Positions 38,843 through 51,453 are shown, counted from the first letter of the stretch. The stretch: DNA of 64,000 bases from Onchocerca lupi (GCA_028564675.1 JAOVVO010000079.1:62001-126000), one strand, 5' to 3'. Numbers and translations: made by a program. The notes: generated by a model from the sequence alone, not told the origin.

Positions 38843-41800
38843 TCAAAAATCACAACGAATAATTATTCCTGGTGGTTGTCCACCCAATGATGGTGGTACC
38901 TTTATGTCCGCAGTGAAACGAGCAGGATAAAAATTGAAACGAAGATAATAATCTGAAATTAAAATTAATATATAGTTTGAAGGAACTGAATGTTAATAGA
39001 ATTGAAGGAATAATCAGAAATGACAATTTTATCTCTAATTTTTCGAACATTTTATCCTAACAAACCACCAAATAATTCAATCACTTTTTTTAAGTGCATA
39101 TTTTCATCTATTCATCTTATCTTTTTACTTTTTTTTTTTTTTTGTCTTTATTTCTGCAAATAATCATTTGATGGGATTATTCATGCTCGTTTACTATATT
39201 CTTCGAGAAAATTCCAGAATATTATAGCTATTTTACTCTTCATTATTAAATGCAACAAATCAATTTTTCATTCAGAATTCAAATGCTATAACTTTAGTCA
39301 TTAAAAATCTCTAACACTTCATTTCTATTAAATATTAAAATAAATTTCTTAAAAGACTTCAAAAAATGTTTCAATTCAAAAAAGCAAATTGTAATCATTA
39401 ACTAACCATTTGGTTTATCGCTCATTTTCCTGTACGCATACATTTCTCTTTTATTGGTTTTTGTCTTTTTTGTTACCTTTTTGTCGGCTTCTGCATTATT
39501 TTGTTGAAAATTTGAACCAATTGAAAAAAAAAAATGAAATATTGTCAATCTCTTGCATTTTTTCACCATGAATTTGAATATTTTAAATATCACGAAGATT
39601 TTTTTTTGCACTGATTAATTCCTATTATTATCATTAATTATCTTTAGTTAAATTATTCGTTTTATCATATTGTATTTTGAAATTGATGAAGATTTACTGA
39701 TAGAACTGTTATTGAAGCCTTGATTGTGGCATTTTGAAATGTTAGCATTAGATGTCATGCTAAGATTAGATTTCATTTCAGTACCAGATATAGTCTGAAA
39801 TTAAAAGATTTATTGAATTTCTTATTTTAGTCTTTTATAATAAATAAAAGAAATTCTTCTATGCGGTAGTAAAAGTTTGTTTGAAATATTTCATTGTTTC
39901 CAAAATCTGACTTTTGCTGGAGATGTACTCTTGTTAAATCGATTAAAGATTTCCATGTTTGTCCAAACAGGTTCTCCTTCAAAAAATCCACAGTTACTAA
40001 TTCGTTCCAATAAACGTTTCGTGTCTTGACCTGGAAAAACGTATATTGCATTAGAAGCCATATTAGCGATTAAGCATCGGAAGCAAATTACAACTCTTGA
40101 CAAAAATAGAAAAATTTTTTGCTCTTAAAATTTGTTAATTAAAAAAAATAAAAAAAAAAAAAATTAAGCAATATTCATTTCATTTGTTCCCTACCTGTCC
40201 AAGAATTATTGATTTTTTTATTCGAACCAAGTATGAGTTCTATCCCTTTAAAAGTACTATCTCGTAATTTCCTGTGCCAAGCCTTCCTATTTTGAACAGA
40301 ATTTATTGATGGATTAATTGCGGCATTTAGCCAATCCAAGTGCGCAAATTCGTCCTCAGTTAGTTTCTGATAATAATTGATTGATTAATACAATTGTATC
40401 ATTTTTTTTTTTTTTTTTTTTAGTTTTACATTTATGATGAGCTAACATCATACAAATCATCTTGAAAAGGTGTTATTCAATATCCACCTGAAGAGAATTG
40501 AGAGTTATTTCAAAGCAAATGCAAATTTATCATATTTTTTTATATAATTATATATATTTTTTTCGGAATAAAAATGATAATTTCTTAATTACCTTACTTA
40601 TTTTTTATTTAAAGCAAATGCCATGCAAATTAAGATCAAAGATAAGCCATTAAGAAAAGCATTTATCCACTACTATAGATGCAGAAAAGTTTATTATCAA
40701 TAAAGCCTTAAGCTAAGAGAAGCTGGACCGAATATTAATCTTCTCTATGGGAAATATTTGTTGCTATTTATGTAAATAATATTTAAAAAAAAATCATTTA
40801 ACTCACTATGGCTCTTTTAGTTTTAGTGCGAAATGCTTCTCGTATTTCAGAATTCTGCATCAGTGACAGAATTTCTTTGAAGCGTTGAAAATATGCCATT
40901 CGTTTCATAAATTTATTTTCATTTTTCTACAAATAATAAATTCAAGAATTTTATTATAACAAACTTCTAGAATGAATGTGTATCGAAATTGATGATGCAT
41001 GACTATTTTGGGAATAAAAATAGTAATTTTTTTTTAACCTTTCTTTGTCTATTTATCATTTGTTGAATTTTCTTCATATCGGACAGATAAATTTTATTCA
41101 ATTCATGCATAGCATTGAGTTGACTTCTTATTTCGCTTATTTTGAGATTATTTCGAGCCTAAATAGATTCCACATTTTCCATAAAAAACTTTAAGATTCA
41201 TTTATAAACAATAAATATTGAGCTGACTCTTTCCTTTGTTTATTTTGAAATTATTTCCAGCCTAAATGGATTTTGGATTTTCCATAACAAACTTTAAGCT
41301 TCATTTACGAAAAATGAAATAATATTGAGCTGACTCTTTACTTTGTTTATTTTGAAATTATTTTTTCTAGTCTAAACAGATTTCACATTTTCCATAACAA
41401 ACTGTAAGTTTATTTATAAAAAGTCAAATAATATAACATCAGAAACACATACAAATTCTTCCGCCAGAGCATTCCCAGTATTTAGATCTTTCTGCTCCTT
41501 TATTAACTTCCTCTGAAATTCAAGAATTAAAATTGGAAAATTTCTCAATCTATCTTTCAAATTTTATGTCATATTTTGAAGCCAGAACCAGTCGAAGTGT
41601 AAATTTTTTCATCTTCTAACAATCGTTTCAATTTTTTATCATGCCAACTTTTTAGACACCTTAATAATCAGAAAAAAAGGGGAAGAAGCCGAAATGATGG
41701 CGATCCGCTCCAATAATCGATCACTGATGTAATAAAAATTCCTTAAGAGTGTCACTTTTAGAATTGGATTGCTTAAAATTTATTAACTCAACTTTGTCAT

Positions 41801-42386
41801 AAATAAAAAAAAAAGTTCAATAATTATTCGATAATTAATAAGCTATTTACGAAATCTGAATAGCAATAAATATTGGTTGAAGATAAGAAAAAAAGAAAGA
41901 AAGGAAAAAAACAAGAGTTAATGTTTGTTATATGCATTGATATCAGAACTTCTTGCACAAAAGTTATGCCAATTAATTGAGATCAAGCAATGCAAACAAA
42001 AATTAGATGAAATTTTCAACTACCTGAAAGTAGCATTTATACAGAAAATTCTTTCATTCATTTCAAGATACATATCATCGACCTTGTTTATTTGAAATAA
42101 ATGGAAATCTTTTATGGGATGAAACGCATTCAAATCTTTTCAACTTATTTCTCACTTCATCCTCAAATTATTCAAAGCATCAATTTAGTTCCGAAAGACT
42201 TCACAATAAAAGTCAAATAAGACTTACGTAATATGTTTCCAGATCACCTATCATTTTAGCGATGAATGCTCCGGTTTCAACGAATACGTTATCGGATGAT
42301 AACGTTGGAATTGATGATTTTCGATTTTTCTTACTTTTATCACGACAAGTATCGTTCAACGAGAGCAGCACCATTTGTTTTTCCAT
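38843..42386 (-). CDS. Coiled-coil protein, uncharacterised
   Basis: Exons, 5' to 3': 42386-42228, 41512-41453, 41158-41039, 40926-40807, 40366-40195, 40030-39912, 39794-39698, 39490-39407, 38952-38843, all in phase, 346 residues. Residues 54-150 are strongly helical and charged (RKLIKEQKDLNTGNALAEEF, ISEIRSQLNAMHELNKIYLS, KIQQMINRQRK), predicting a coiled coil. A conserved-looking domain follows (LTEDEFAHLDWLNAAINPSI, GFFEGEPVWTNMEIFNRF). The C-terminus is DYYLRFNFYPARFTADIKVP...GIIIRCDF. An alternative end reads on through exon 7 to TAA at 39648-39650 (298 residues). The start may be internal if an upstream exon exists. No family recognised; the layout suggests a structural or cytoskeletal protein. 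Copies of the exon 3 start lie in the preceding intron. Confidence 0.62.
41114..41432 (-). repeat. Three tandem copies of an exon start with its acceptor
   Basis: Units at about 41114-41216, 41217-41323 and 41324-41432, roughly 103-109 nt each. The first includes the 5' part of exon 3 of the coiled-coil gene. On the minus strand each unit carries a TTTAG acceptor followed by (G/A)CT(C/G/A)GA...AATAAT(C/T)TCAAAATAA and ends near CAGCTCAAT. The extra copies are diverged but still open through the aligned part. Confidence 0.8.
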
Positions 42387-42958
42387 TTCTATATCACGCT
42401 TGCTGATTGCTATAAATGATAACTATAGGAAAAAAGGAAAAAAATTTGAATATCGATTGAAATTAAAATACGATTTTCTCGAATGGCTGCTTCAGTCTAG
42501 CAATTATGCAAATGAACAACGTTTCGCGATTATTTCAAGAAGAAGCTTATTTATTTAAAAATCTGAAATAGAGATATTCGAAATAACTTTGCACTCTTGA
42601 TTTGTCCCAAGAGTTATTCTGATTAAATTTGTTAAATGGAGAATGAACAGAAATTAAAAAATTCCGATTTAGCACTAACAGCAAGAGACGACCATTAGTA
42701 GAATGAGAACAAAAGAAAACTGATGTCTGAGGAGACCCCTCACATGCTTTTAACAGAGTGCTCTGTATAACTAATTAGATATGGTGACCTTTGACCTCCC
42801 CTTTTTTTGAATAATATTAGTAAGGCATTTTATTGATTGCTATAGAGATATTGTGAAAAATTCAAGGAAAAAGTACTACTTAATATTATTTAGTTATATT
42901 CAGTGAATGTAAAGATACAATTCCCATTCTTTTTAATATCTGTTGCTGTTTCTATTGT

Positions 42959-43022
<64 letters not shown>

Positions 43023-44010
43023 TTTTTTGATGTTTTGATGAAACAAAGATAGTAAATTGTGAAAGGAAAAATATATATTTTAATTCTTCTTTCCAATTCC
43101 ACCAAATTGCGGATAACCACAATAATTACTCTTTCAACGTGTTATATTCAGAAGTTTCATCCAGATCATGTCAGAGAGGAAAAGAAATGTGGTTGGAGTA
43201 CTGGATACTTTAACTGATGGGCAAATGGATACTCAATTAATTATCCTATGACCTTTGACAATCTTTGTTGATTTCTGCTTTGTTTTTTAATCTCTTCTAA
43301 CAATTCATTAAAATTCACAAAAAAGAAACGGAGAGGGAAAGAGAAGGAATTCAATTAATTGAAGAAAGAGCAATAAGCGCATTTTGAGAACATTTTGGCG
43401 GTACTTATTTGAAAATCAAACTGGCTGAATCTGAATCCCTTAAAGACCGAAGATTTGATTTGCATGAAATTATCAATAAAAAAAAAAAAAGAAACCTTTT
43501 AAAACCATGAACTCTGCCCCATGATTTCACACTTTTTATAAATCGAGGGATCATTAAATAGTCATAAAGGGCATGCCCTCGCAAAAATCAAGCCACTCAA
43601 GGGTTTGATGTTTGGGCAAATGGATGTTTGCATCCGTCAAGAAAGGGAGAGGAATCAATGGTAAGCAAATGGATGCTTAATTAATTGTTATAAAATTCCA
43701 GTAAATGTTGAAATCAAATTAATCAAAACAGAATATTTTGAGCGGCTGTTCTAGAGCGAGAAATTTAGCAATAATTATATGAGCACTTTCTTTAGCTGTT
43801 CCTCGACTTTCTATTGAAGATAACAAAAATATATTCCACTGAATAAATGAAATACTAAACGAAATAATGGATAAACATAAACAAAAAAAAAAATGAAATA
43901 ATCAAAAAAGGAATTAAATTCCTGAGACAATTAAAAATAAAGGTATTTTGAAGAACGAATTTCAATTTACAGTGCCTATCGGGAAAGTAATTTTGTGAAA
44001 GAAACGATTC
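42387..44010. other. Intergenic region with a long T tract and short repeats
   Basis: Includes the T61 run, three copies of GCAAATGGAT (near 43220, 43616, 43665) and an E2F-like TTTTGGCGG at 43393-43401. A 27-codon plus-strand frame at 43168-43251 (MSERKRNVVGVLDTLTDGQM...) overlaps the first repeat copy and is not accepted as a gene. Confidence 0.35.
42960..43020. repeat. Homopolymer T61
   Basis: An uninterrupted run of 61 T residues, far longer than any other tract in the window. On the minus strand it is A61 and could be the poly(A) tail of a retrotransposed copy, but no recognisable copy flanks it. Length may be unreliable. Confidence 0.9.
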
Positions 44011-44316
44011 CTATTTGATGGAAGAATTCTTTAGAGAATTTATTTTTTTTTTTCTTTCTTCAAAGAACTTATCAATAGACAGAATAGTTACGAACAAACA
44101 GTTATCAGAGAATATCCAAATAAATTTATAGCCGGGTATTTTTTTCTTCATCGTTCGTACCAAAGAGTTCTGCTCCTTGATTGTCGATTGTTGCGTCGAT
44201 TTGAGTTGAACTGTTGCTATGGTGGTTGTAGAATCTGATTCTGCTCCAAAATCTGAATCTTTTAAATCCGTTCGAGGCCTCGCTTTGCTACAATTGGTTG
44301 ACCTTACTTTATTTAT
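44011..44316 (-). CDS. Exon-like open frame lacking a start codon
   Basis: Starting after the acceptor GGATTAACAG, the minus strand is open for 101 codons to TAG at 44011-44013. The first half is clearly protein-like and Ser/Thr-rich and basic: NKVRSTNCSKARPRTDLKDS, then DFGAESDSTTTIATVQLKST, QQSTIKEQNSLVRTMKKKIP. The second half is A-rich and may be beyond a donor. The only in-frame ATG is late (RTMKKK), so this is probably an internal or last exon. It lies downstream of the kinase gene on the same strand; a donor at 45003 (GGT|GTACTT) in the last kinase exon would join it in phase, giving the kinase a long phosphorylatable tail. That link is inference. Confidence 0.4.
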   Translation of the reverse strand: MNKVRSTNCSKARPRTDLKDSDFGAESDSTTTIATVQLKSTQQSTIKEQNSLVRTMKKKIPGYKFIWIFSDNCLFVTILSIDKFFEERKKKINSLKNSSIK

Positions 44317-44330
44317 CTGTTAATCCGAGC

Positions 44331-44368
44331 GTTTTGGCGGTAAAGATATTTATCATTTTGGCGGGAAA
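44331..44368. promoter_or_regulatory. Pair of E2F-like elements
   Basis: GTTTTGGCGG (44331-44340) and TTTTGGCGGGAAA (44356-44368). The second matches the classical E2F/DP consensus closely. A third TTTTGGCGG is at 43393. They stand out in DNA almost free of GC runs. They sit just 5' (minus strand) of the exon-like frame ending at 44316 and about 2 kb upstream of the coiled-coil gene. Confidence 0.4.
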
Positions 44369-44963
44369 CGTACATATTCTTCGTTAGCAAACATCTTTAT
44401 CCTTCTAGTGGTAAATATGTTAATCCTTTTAGTCCTTTTGAAACTATCAATTAAATTCGATAAAGCGAATGATTAGAGGAATTGTGGGACAAAATGTCTT
44501 CAATCTATTCTCAAACTTTCAATGAGTATGTTGTCTCGCTTGCTTGAATGAAGCATGGACATTGAATAAATGCTTTAAGTAGGCCATTTTTGGTGAGCAG
44601 AACGCTTCCTGACCTCTAACATTCCTTATTTACAATAATTATACTTTTCGGATTTTTCCGACAGTGTCTAAGACATTGCTAAACATTCACCGTTAACGTA
44701 CGTCAATTGTAACTAACCAAGGCCTTTTAAGACTAAACTTTCTTTTGTATTCACAGATTAAAAAATTATTAATTGTTGTGCTCAAATTCTTGTATTCAAA
44801 TTATTAATTATTTAATTGCTGCGAGCAACTACCGAATTTATTATAATTTACAAAATAGAAACATAGAACATTCGAATTCAAGATATTAAAGATGCAAATC
44901 GAATTAATTCATAGAAATGATTATTTGGAATAGAAATTGAAATGGAATTAATAGTTCATAAAT
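44369..44963. other. Kinase 3' flank with minus-strand coding-like fragments
   Basis: Minus-strand fragments near 44530-44600 (MAYLKHLFNVHASFKQAR) and 44455-44510 (IEDILSHNSSNHSLYRI) look protein-like but each ends in a stop and could not be joined. They may be decayed exons of the same unknown gene as 44011-44316. Confidence 0.2.
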
Positions 44964-47488
44964 TTATTTTTTATCAATATCTTCTTTACTCTGTTTGTTT
45001 TGAATAGTCGATATAAGTACACCATTAGGTAAACATGATGGTGGCGTTTCAGTACCAGCATATGGATGTTCCGGATCATGATCCAATGGTTCATTAGGAG
45101 ATATTCGGTTTTTCTGGAACATAGTTCAATGAGACTTAATCGTAATATAATGTTTTGTGCCCTGTGAACCTTTTTAATAAGAAAAATTTCTTGAAAATGC
45201 GAGGTATCACTATGATGATCTGTTAATTACAGAGAAATTCGTAATTTTGTTCGATTCGAACAGTGGTTTTGTTTGTACCTTAGCGATATGCTTGAGTAAG
45301 AAATAAATATATCCATAATCCGGAATACTAGTATATTGCAGATCATCGATATACTGCAGAATCATTCGATAATGCGGTAATGGACAACCTTCTAAAAATA
45401 AATCTACACCACCTGATTCTCGACTTTGCTCTTTCATCAACATGATCTTATCGCGATCCTGATTCTGAAATTGTTAGGAATGACTACTGAAATATACTTA
45501 ATAATACTTACAACTGGTGACTGAAATATACTTGATAATACTAACAGCTGGTGCTACTGAAAAATCCAAATTGAAGTAATTCACATTCTTAAGATTTGAT
45601 ATTCTACGAATTAGAAGCACTATCATATAAAAACATATGATATATGTCTTTCGGATTAAGTCATGCAAGATTACTAAAATCTTTCGCAAGAATCGTAATT
45701 AAATTTAAATTATGTATATTTGAAATTCAAATTGGTGTGATTGCAGGAAATTAAAATCTGTAATATCCAAATCAGAATCCACGTTTTTAAAGTTAATTTT
45801 GTAAAGTTAAGCTTTTTGATATTCCATGTTTACTAAATTATTACTCTGAATTGCTTCCAAGGTAAGACGCCTACTGTCCATTCGACGATCATATAGAACC
45901 AAGATTCGATATCGTCTTTTGGTGATTGGTCCCGTCTTCTGTGACTATTCAATGATGCATATCGTGGAGTACCGCGAAATGGAGCTGTTTTACGTGGGAT
46001 ACGACAGTCTTTATCCCGTGTACTGAAATAAATGAGACATGATTTTTCTAAAAACCATGAATTCAATCGAGACTGTTTCATGTGCTCCTTTTCTTCATCC
46101 TTAATCTTCTAAATACATCCGATATCGTTTGCTAACAGTTCATATAAAATTTAAAAACAAACGCGAACTGTCGTGCAAGACCAAAATCGAAGATATAGAC
46201 AATATGAAAATCATTTGTTTCTGGACGACCCACTCCAAAATTTGATGGTTTAACATCACGATGAAGAAATCCAATGGAATGCATGTCCTAAACATAGCAA
46301 AACACGAAGATTTAATTAACTGGAAAAGTGGAAAATCTAAGTACCTTCATAATTACTGAATAAATGGGCTTGAAATAATAAATCAGTCAATAACTAGAAG
46401 TAGTCGAAGTGTAGCATGAAAACGTCTTAATTGAAAAGTGTTCCAAATCGTATTTATTTCAAAATAGATATATGCATTTCTATTTCCGAATGTAATAATT
46501 TCCCGCAGCAATTAGTAAGCAAATCAAGAAGAATAGATACTTGTAAAGCTTCCAAAGATTGTTGAGCAAATCGTAATGCTGTTCCAAGTGAAAAATGATT
46601 TCCTGGTTGGAACGTTCGTAAGACGTGTAAACTTGGACCCAACTATAAGTTTGTGAATTAATTCCTAATAAAAATTCTTGAAAAAAGAACATAATTTGAA
46701 AATGAATGGAATGTAACATTAAGATATTAATGTTATGATATTCAAGGTATAGCACTATGATTTTTAAAAATGAACCCACACCATTGTTATAATAATGAAA
46801 CGAAATTTTCCTTCCACTTTGCCAAGCTCAAAAATTTTACAGAAATGTGGACTCTTCAACATTTCAGCTCCTCGTAGAACAAGACAATCCATCAGAAGAA
46901 CCTGAAAATTAAATTCACTACTGATCATCTATTTTATGCTTTGCTAGAAGATCAAAGAAAAAAAATTTTACCTTGCGTGAATGCTCATAAGATTCTAATT
47001 TGGCAGCATACATTTTATTATCAATTGATGATTGTACTTGAAAAACTGCACCAAAACCGCCTTTACCAAGAAGTTTTATCACCTATTTATGGAGTATTGT
47101 TTATGCCAATATACAGAAATAATATACAAAATTGCTCCTAAATACAAACATAAGTTCTTAGGAACAAAGTTTCATTTAATTATGCATTAATTATGATTTT
47201 ATTAATGTTTTTCAGAAATATCGCAATTCTATGAGTATTATTACCTGGTGATTTTCGATATCCGTCGATTATGACTAGTATTAATGATTGTTTTGCTCAT
47301 TTCAAATTATTAACAAGTGGAAGTAAATGATAAGTACTGGCACTTCTCTTATACCTAACTCAATAATCCTGACAAAATTAGCTAGATAGTCTAACCTTAT
47401 ATTCAGCAATTTTCCCTTGAAAACTAGAACCTTCTTCGGGAAAATTTTCCAACGACAGTTCCTTATGATCATGAAGAATTGGCGCCAT
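44964..47488 (-). CDS. CK1-family protein kinase, TTBK-like
   Basis: Serine/threonine kinase of the nematode-expanded casein kinase 1/tau-tubulin kinase group. Exons, 5' to 3': 47488-47396, 47082-46972, 46901-46782, 46642-46541, 46287-46163, 46022-45845, 45464-45279, 45113-44964, all in phase, 354 residues. Catalytic features: glycine loop GKGGFGAVF (37-45), ATP lysine in YAAKLE (K59), HRDVKPSNF (D153, K155, N158), DFGLAR (176-181), and the CK1-type stretch RGTPRYASLNSH with the DDIESWFYMIVEWTVGVLPW block. All key residues are intact, so it should be active. The start is fixed by an in-frame TAA upstream of ATG 47488 and an acceptor TTTCAAG just before. There is no membrane segment. Such kinases are often sperm-enriched in nematodes (family knowledge, not visible here). 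The short tail may be extended by the frame at 44011-44316. Confidence 0.93.
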
Positions 47489-48038
47489 CGGAAAATATAC
47501 TTATTCGTCCGCCCGCTTGAAATGAGAGTAATGAGAATAATGGAATTGAGTAACTTACTTGCTACTTTTATTTTCAATTTTTTAAAATATATTTTAACGT
47601 AAATGGAACCATTCATGTGTGTTTCTATATCATTCGTTCACTTTATCAGTATAAGAATGATTGCTAAAATTGATTGCTTATATTTGCAGTTGTCTTTTAT
47701 ATTTTTTCAAATTCACTATTCATTGATTTATCTCTAAAAATTTTGTTGGCATATATGAATCAAAAAAAAGTTGTACTGCTTAAACAACACATTATAAAAT
47801 TTTCATAATTCTCACATTTCCGCTAACCTCTGATATTTCGAATCTCATATACTGTCATTAGAAAATTATAAATTAAAGCATAAATGCATAGTGAAGTTTA
47901 AAGTTATATTTCTTTTAATTCGTTGCAAATCGATTGAAGAAGTAAATATTTCTCTTATTTCAAAGATTACTCAAGAATTGAAGAATTGATGATTAAAAAA
48001 TATTCAGTTATTGTAAATTCAATCAGATATTTCTCTTA
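47489..48038. other. Kinase 5' flank
   Basis: AT-rich; contains the presumed trans-splice acceptor for the kinase (near 47516) and probably its promoter. No other gene seen. Confidence 0.35.
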
Positions 48039-48176
48039 TCATATATAATTCCTTACAACATAAAGTTCCAAAGAAAGTAATAATTCTTCATAAACCTCAT
48101 TGACGCCAACATTCCTCTGCTTTTCCGTTATCGGCATTTTTGATAGCTTTGCTTTTTTCACAACTGTGGATCTCAT
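48039..48176 (-). CDS. 45-residue open frame, possible first exon
   Basis: ATG at 48176 opens MRSTVVKKAKLSKMPITEKQ followed by RNVGVNEVYEELLLSLELYV, then a stop at 48039-48041. A donor-like GTT|GTAAGG lies before the stop. The frame is protein-like (basic N-terminus, acidic helix). No continuation in phase with the kinase was found. Unknown function. Confidence 0.22.
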   Translation of the reverse strand: MRSTVVKKAKLSKMPITEKQRNVGVNEVYEELLLSLELYVVRNYI

Positions 48177-51100
48177 TATGTAAAAATATTGAAAGAATAT
48201 GAGAAAGATTCAAAATGAGCATCCATCAAAATCTATGGTTACGAATTATGGTTGGTAATCAAATTTTGATTAATAAATTTAATTATGAAATCATTGAAAA
48301 ATCAAATTTATAACAACTCATTGATCTGGCTGTAACTAATGTTCTTATGATAACCATTTTTGTCATGAATAACTTCTTATTATCAATAGGTTATTGTATT
48401 AAGAAAGTAAACTTCTAGCTTTTTACCTTTTGGCATTTTATGAATTTTTAAATACTAATATCGTATTAGTTCAGTTATATCTGCAGTGGTACCAAAAAAT
48501 TCCATAGTAGAGAAAAGAATATTTTTGGCAAGCATCATGTGAATCATTTGGATAGGAAATCAAGTAATGGATAAATGACATATTGTGAGATAGATTTCAA
48601 AAATGTACAAAAAAAAGTTAAAAATGTTCAAATGTGCACGGTCTATTTTTAATTCATCTTTATTTTCCCATAAATTACTAAAGAACTGAAATCATTTTAT
48701 CAAACTTGTATTAATCTGTTCTAATAATGTAGCCATCAACTTGTCGTTTGATCTATCTTTTCCGAAAATTTCTTAGAAAACTATCGAAATATTAGATTCG
48801 AGTTTTTATAAAGTAAGTAATGGTGGAATAAAGTCTCAGATAAGAGATCATTTACCTTTCAGGATCATTATTTCGTTATTTTTTCATAAAATTGCATACT
48901 TAACATGAATGGATCAAAAAAATTTCTTTCAAAAGGTTATATATCATTCATTTTAACTCTGATCAATTTGTCCGAAAGATATCACATCCTTTAACTTCTC
49001 TTGGTATTTTTAGGGAATAATTTTTCCGCTTGAATCTTATTTTAAGTACTAAATGAAGAACACCAGCTCAAAAAATATATTTCTAAATAATGGTTCTCTG
49101 ATAGACAGATCATTTCCTTTGGAAGGTCAATTCAAGTTTACATTTGACATACTGTTACTGGAAGACTATATGACTCAAATAATTTTTAGAATGCAAATTT
49201 ACTAGAGAAGATCAGATATTTAATAATTTCGCATCGAATCATTTTTTTTTTTATCACCATTCATATCACATTCCTATTCTTTATGATCCCAAATCAAGTC
49301 ATCGAAAAAATTGATTTGTTCGATTAACTATTAATTTCTTTTTCTTATCACTGCATTATAGCCTATCTCTTGGCTATCATTTTAACATCATCTTAGTTTT
49401 ATTTATCTCTCAAATATGCCATTAATTCGATTTTTGTTTTTTGCACTTCTCGGACTCCATCTCTTTTTTTTTTCCTTTTTGGCATTATACTTAAATTAAT
49501 AGTTGAGTTCTAGATTTGATTCGTTATGATTTTGATCTTTTCTATCCGTAATCTTATCCTCATCATGTCAAATATAGCTAATCATATTAATCCTTCACAA
49601 ATTTAGAATATAGTAGAAAAGAAAATAAATTAGACAGAATCAAATCTAGAAAAGAATTCTAAGTAAAAAAAAAAAAAAAACAAACAATTATTTGGGTTTA
49701 CATAAAAATCCAAATTCAAAAAATAATTGGTATCGCTATTAAAAAGGACCTATTTAAAAATTATAAATCCATTAGAGTTTATAATTATTACATCAATTAT
49801 TTGTAACGCACTGCTATCGATCTATTTTGACGAAATTTTAATTATTTCATATGCATTTTTTGCAAAGTATAGCGTTGATTTTTGACCAAAATTTAAAAAA
49901 AGAAGGCCGCTAAAAAATATTAAAATAGACCAAAAATTAAATTCCAATGCATATCGAATTTTGATATTTTTATTTAAAAATTTAGAAAAATCTGAAAAAA
50001 TCATAAAGAAATTTGCTGAAAAATGATGTCGCAAGACACAAATAACAAAATCATGAAATTCTTTTTTTCATATTGGGAAAAAAAAACGAAAGAAATAAGG
50101 TTTATTCCGGCATAAAATTTATGGAGTACGCTCAATACAGCGAGATCATCGTTTTCTCTTATAATCAATTATTAATACTTTTTTGACAAATACTGGTACT
50201 AATTTAAATTTCAGTTTGAAGTGTGAATATAAATTTTAATTTGAAGTATCAATCGAACTTCCAATTTAAAAGTAGTTCCTGAACATTTATATCACCAAAT
50301 TAAATTTAACATGGAATAATTAAAAAGTAAAATTTAACTTAAGTAGCAATTTAACTTGAATTTACTTAAAATATGTGGCTAATGAAATCGAATATAAATA
50401 CACAAATAATTATTGCCATAGTGCAGATAATTAAATTACATTAATTTACCTATCAAATTAAAGTGAAAGTATTATCTCGAAAAAAATTAATTTTTGAAAA
50501 ATTTTTCGAATTATTTTTTAATATTTTTCCTCTGATTATATTAACAATAAAAAATCGTGAATACGAGTTGTTGAGAATTGCTTATAGTGTCAATAGAAAA
50601 ATTACTTTTGTATGTTAAAAATGAAAAAAAATTCCATTAATTTTATTTTGTGCTGAAAAAATAATTAATTAATTAGATCTTTGTTTTCGTCGGAGTCATT
50701 TAATGATGACCCATCGATCGATAAATATAAAATGAATTGTGTCACACTGAATCAATCATATCTGGAGATGTTAATCATGATGTTTTTAACTTCAATTAAA
50801 AGAGTATTTGAAATCTATTCATAAAATTGTTTAAAACAGCTTTTGATGAAGTCTGAGAAAAAATGAAGAAGTGGAAAATTATTTAATGGACATTCCAAAA
50901 ATCATAAATTTTTAAATGATATAATTATTAACGAATTATTAAATTGTCCCTATTTTACATTGGAAAAAAATCATTAATCATTATCAATACTGTTTTCCAA
51001 TAATTTACCGAATGTTATTTTTGGAAGACCTAGCCGAGCAAAGTTGCAAAAATGATTGAGAAAAGGAATGGTTCAAATATATCAAATGAGAGATTTGAAA

Positions 51101-51453
51101 GTTTATGAGAAAAAAAAAGCTGAAATTCAGAAAATTTTTTGATGATAGAAATTTATTATTTTTGCATATTTTCGGTTATGCAAATAACATAAAACAATAT
51201 TCACGGCACAATCAATTAGGTTTCTATCCATCAATTTTAATTTTCAATATCCTTCTGGAAGCAATGGTTCGATACTGTTCTGCTCTGCAAAAAAAGAATT
51301 TCTAATTTTAATGAGGAAAAATATAAAAATTTATGATTTTTTTTTTTTTTTTTTGACAAGATACTTGAATTTCAATTCATCTGAGATAAAAGAAATTTGA
51401 AATACCAAATTAGATGAATTTCAAAAATTAATTTATAGAAGTAAAATGAAAAT
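48177..51453. other. Mostly non-coding, with scattered minus-strand exon-like islands
   Basis: Islands on the minus strand: 48693-48776 (IFGKDRSNDKLMATLLEQIN..., acceptor TTTTCTAAG), preceded near 48890 by MILK ending in a strong donor AAAG|GTAAAT that joins it in phase; 48965-49035 (FKRKNYSLKIPREVKGCDIF); and a short exon-like end near 51245-51285 (QNSIEPLLPEGY). None could be assembled into a full gene. The rest is AT-rich with no repeats of note. Confidence 0.25.

Noticed and set aside
44216..44323. Plus-strand 35-codon frame MVVVESDSAPKSESFK...
   Set aside because: Antisense shadow of the longer minus-strand open frame 44011-44316.
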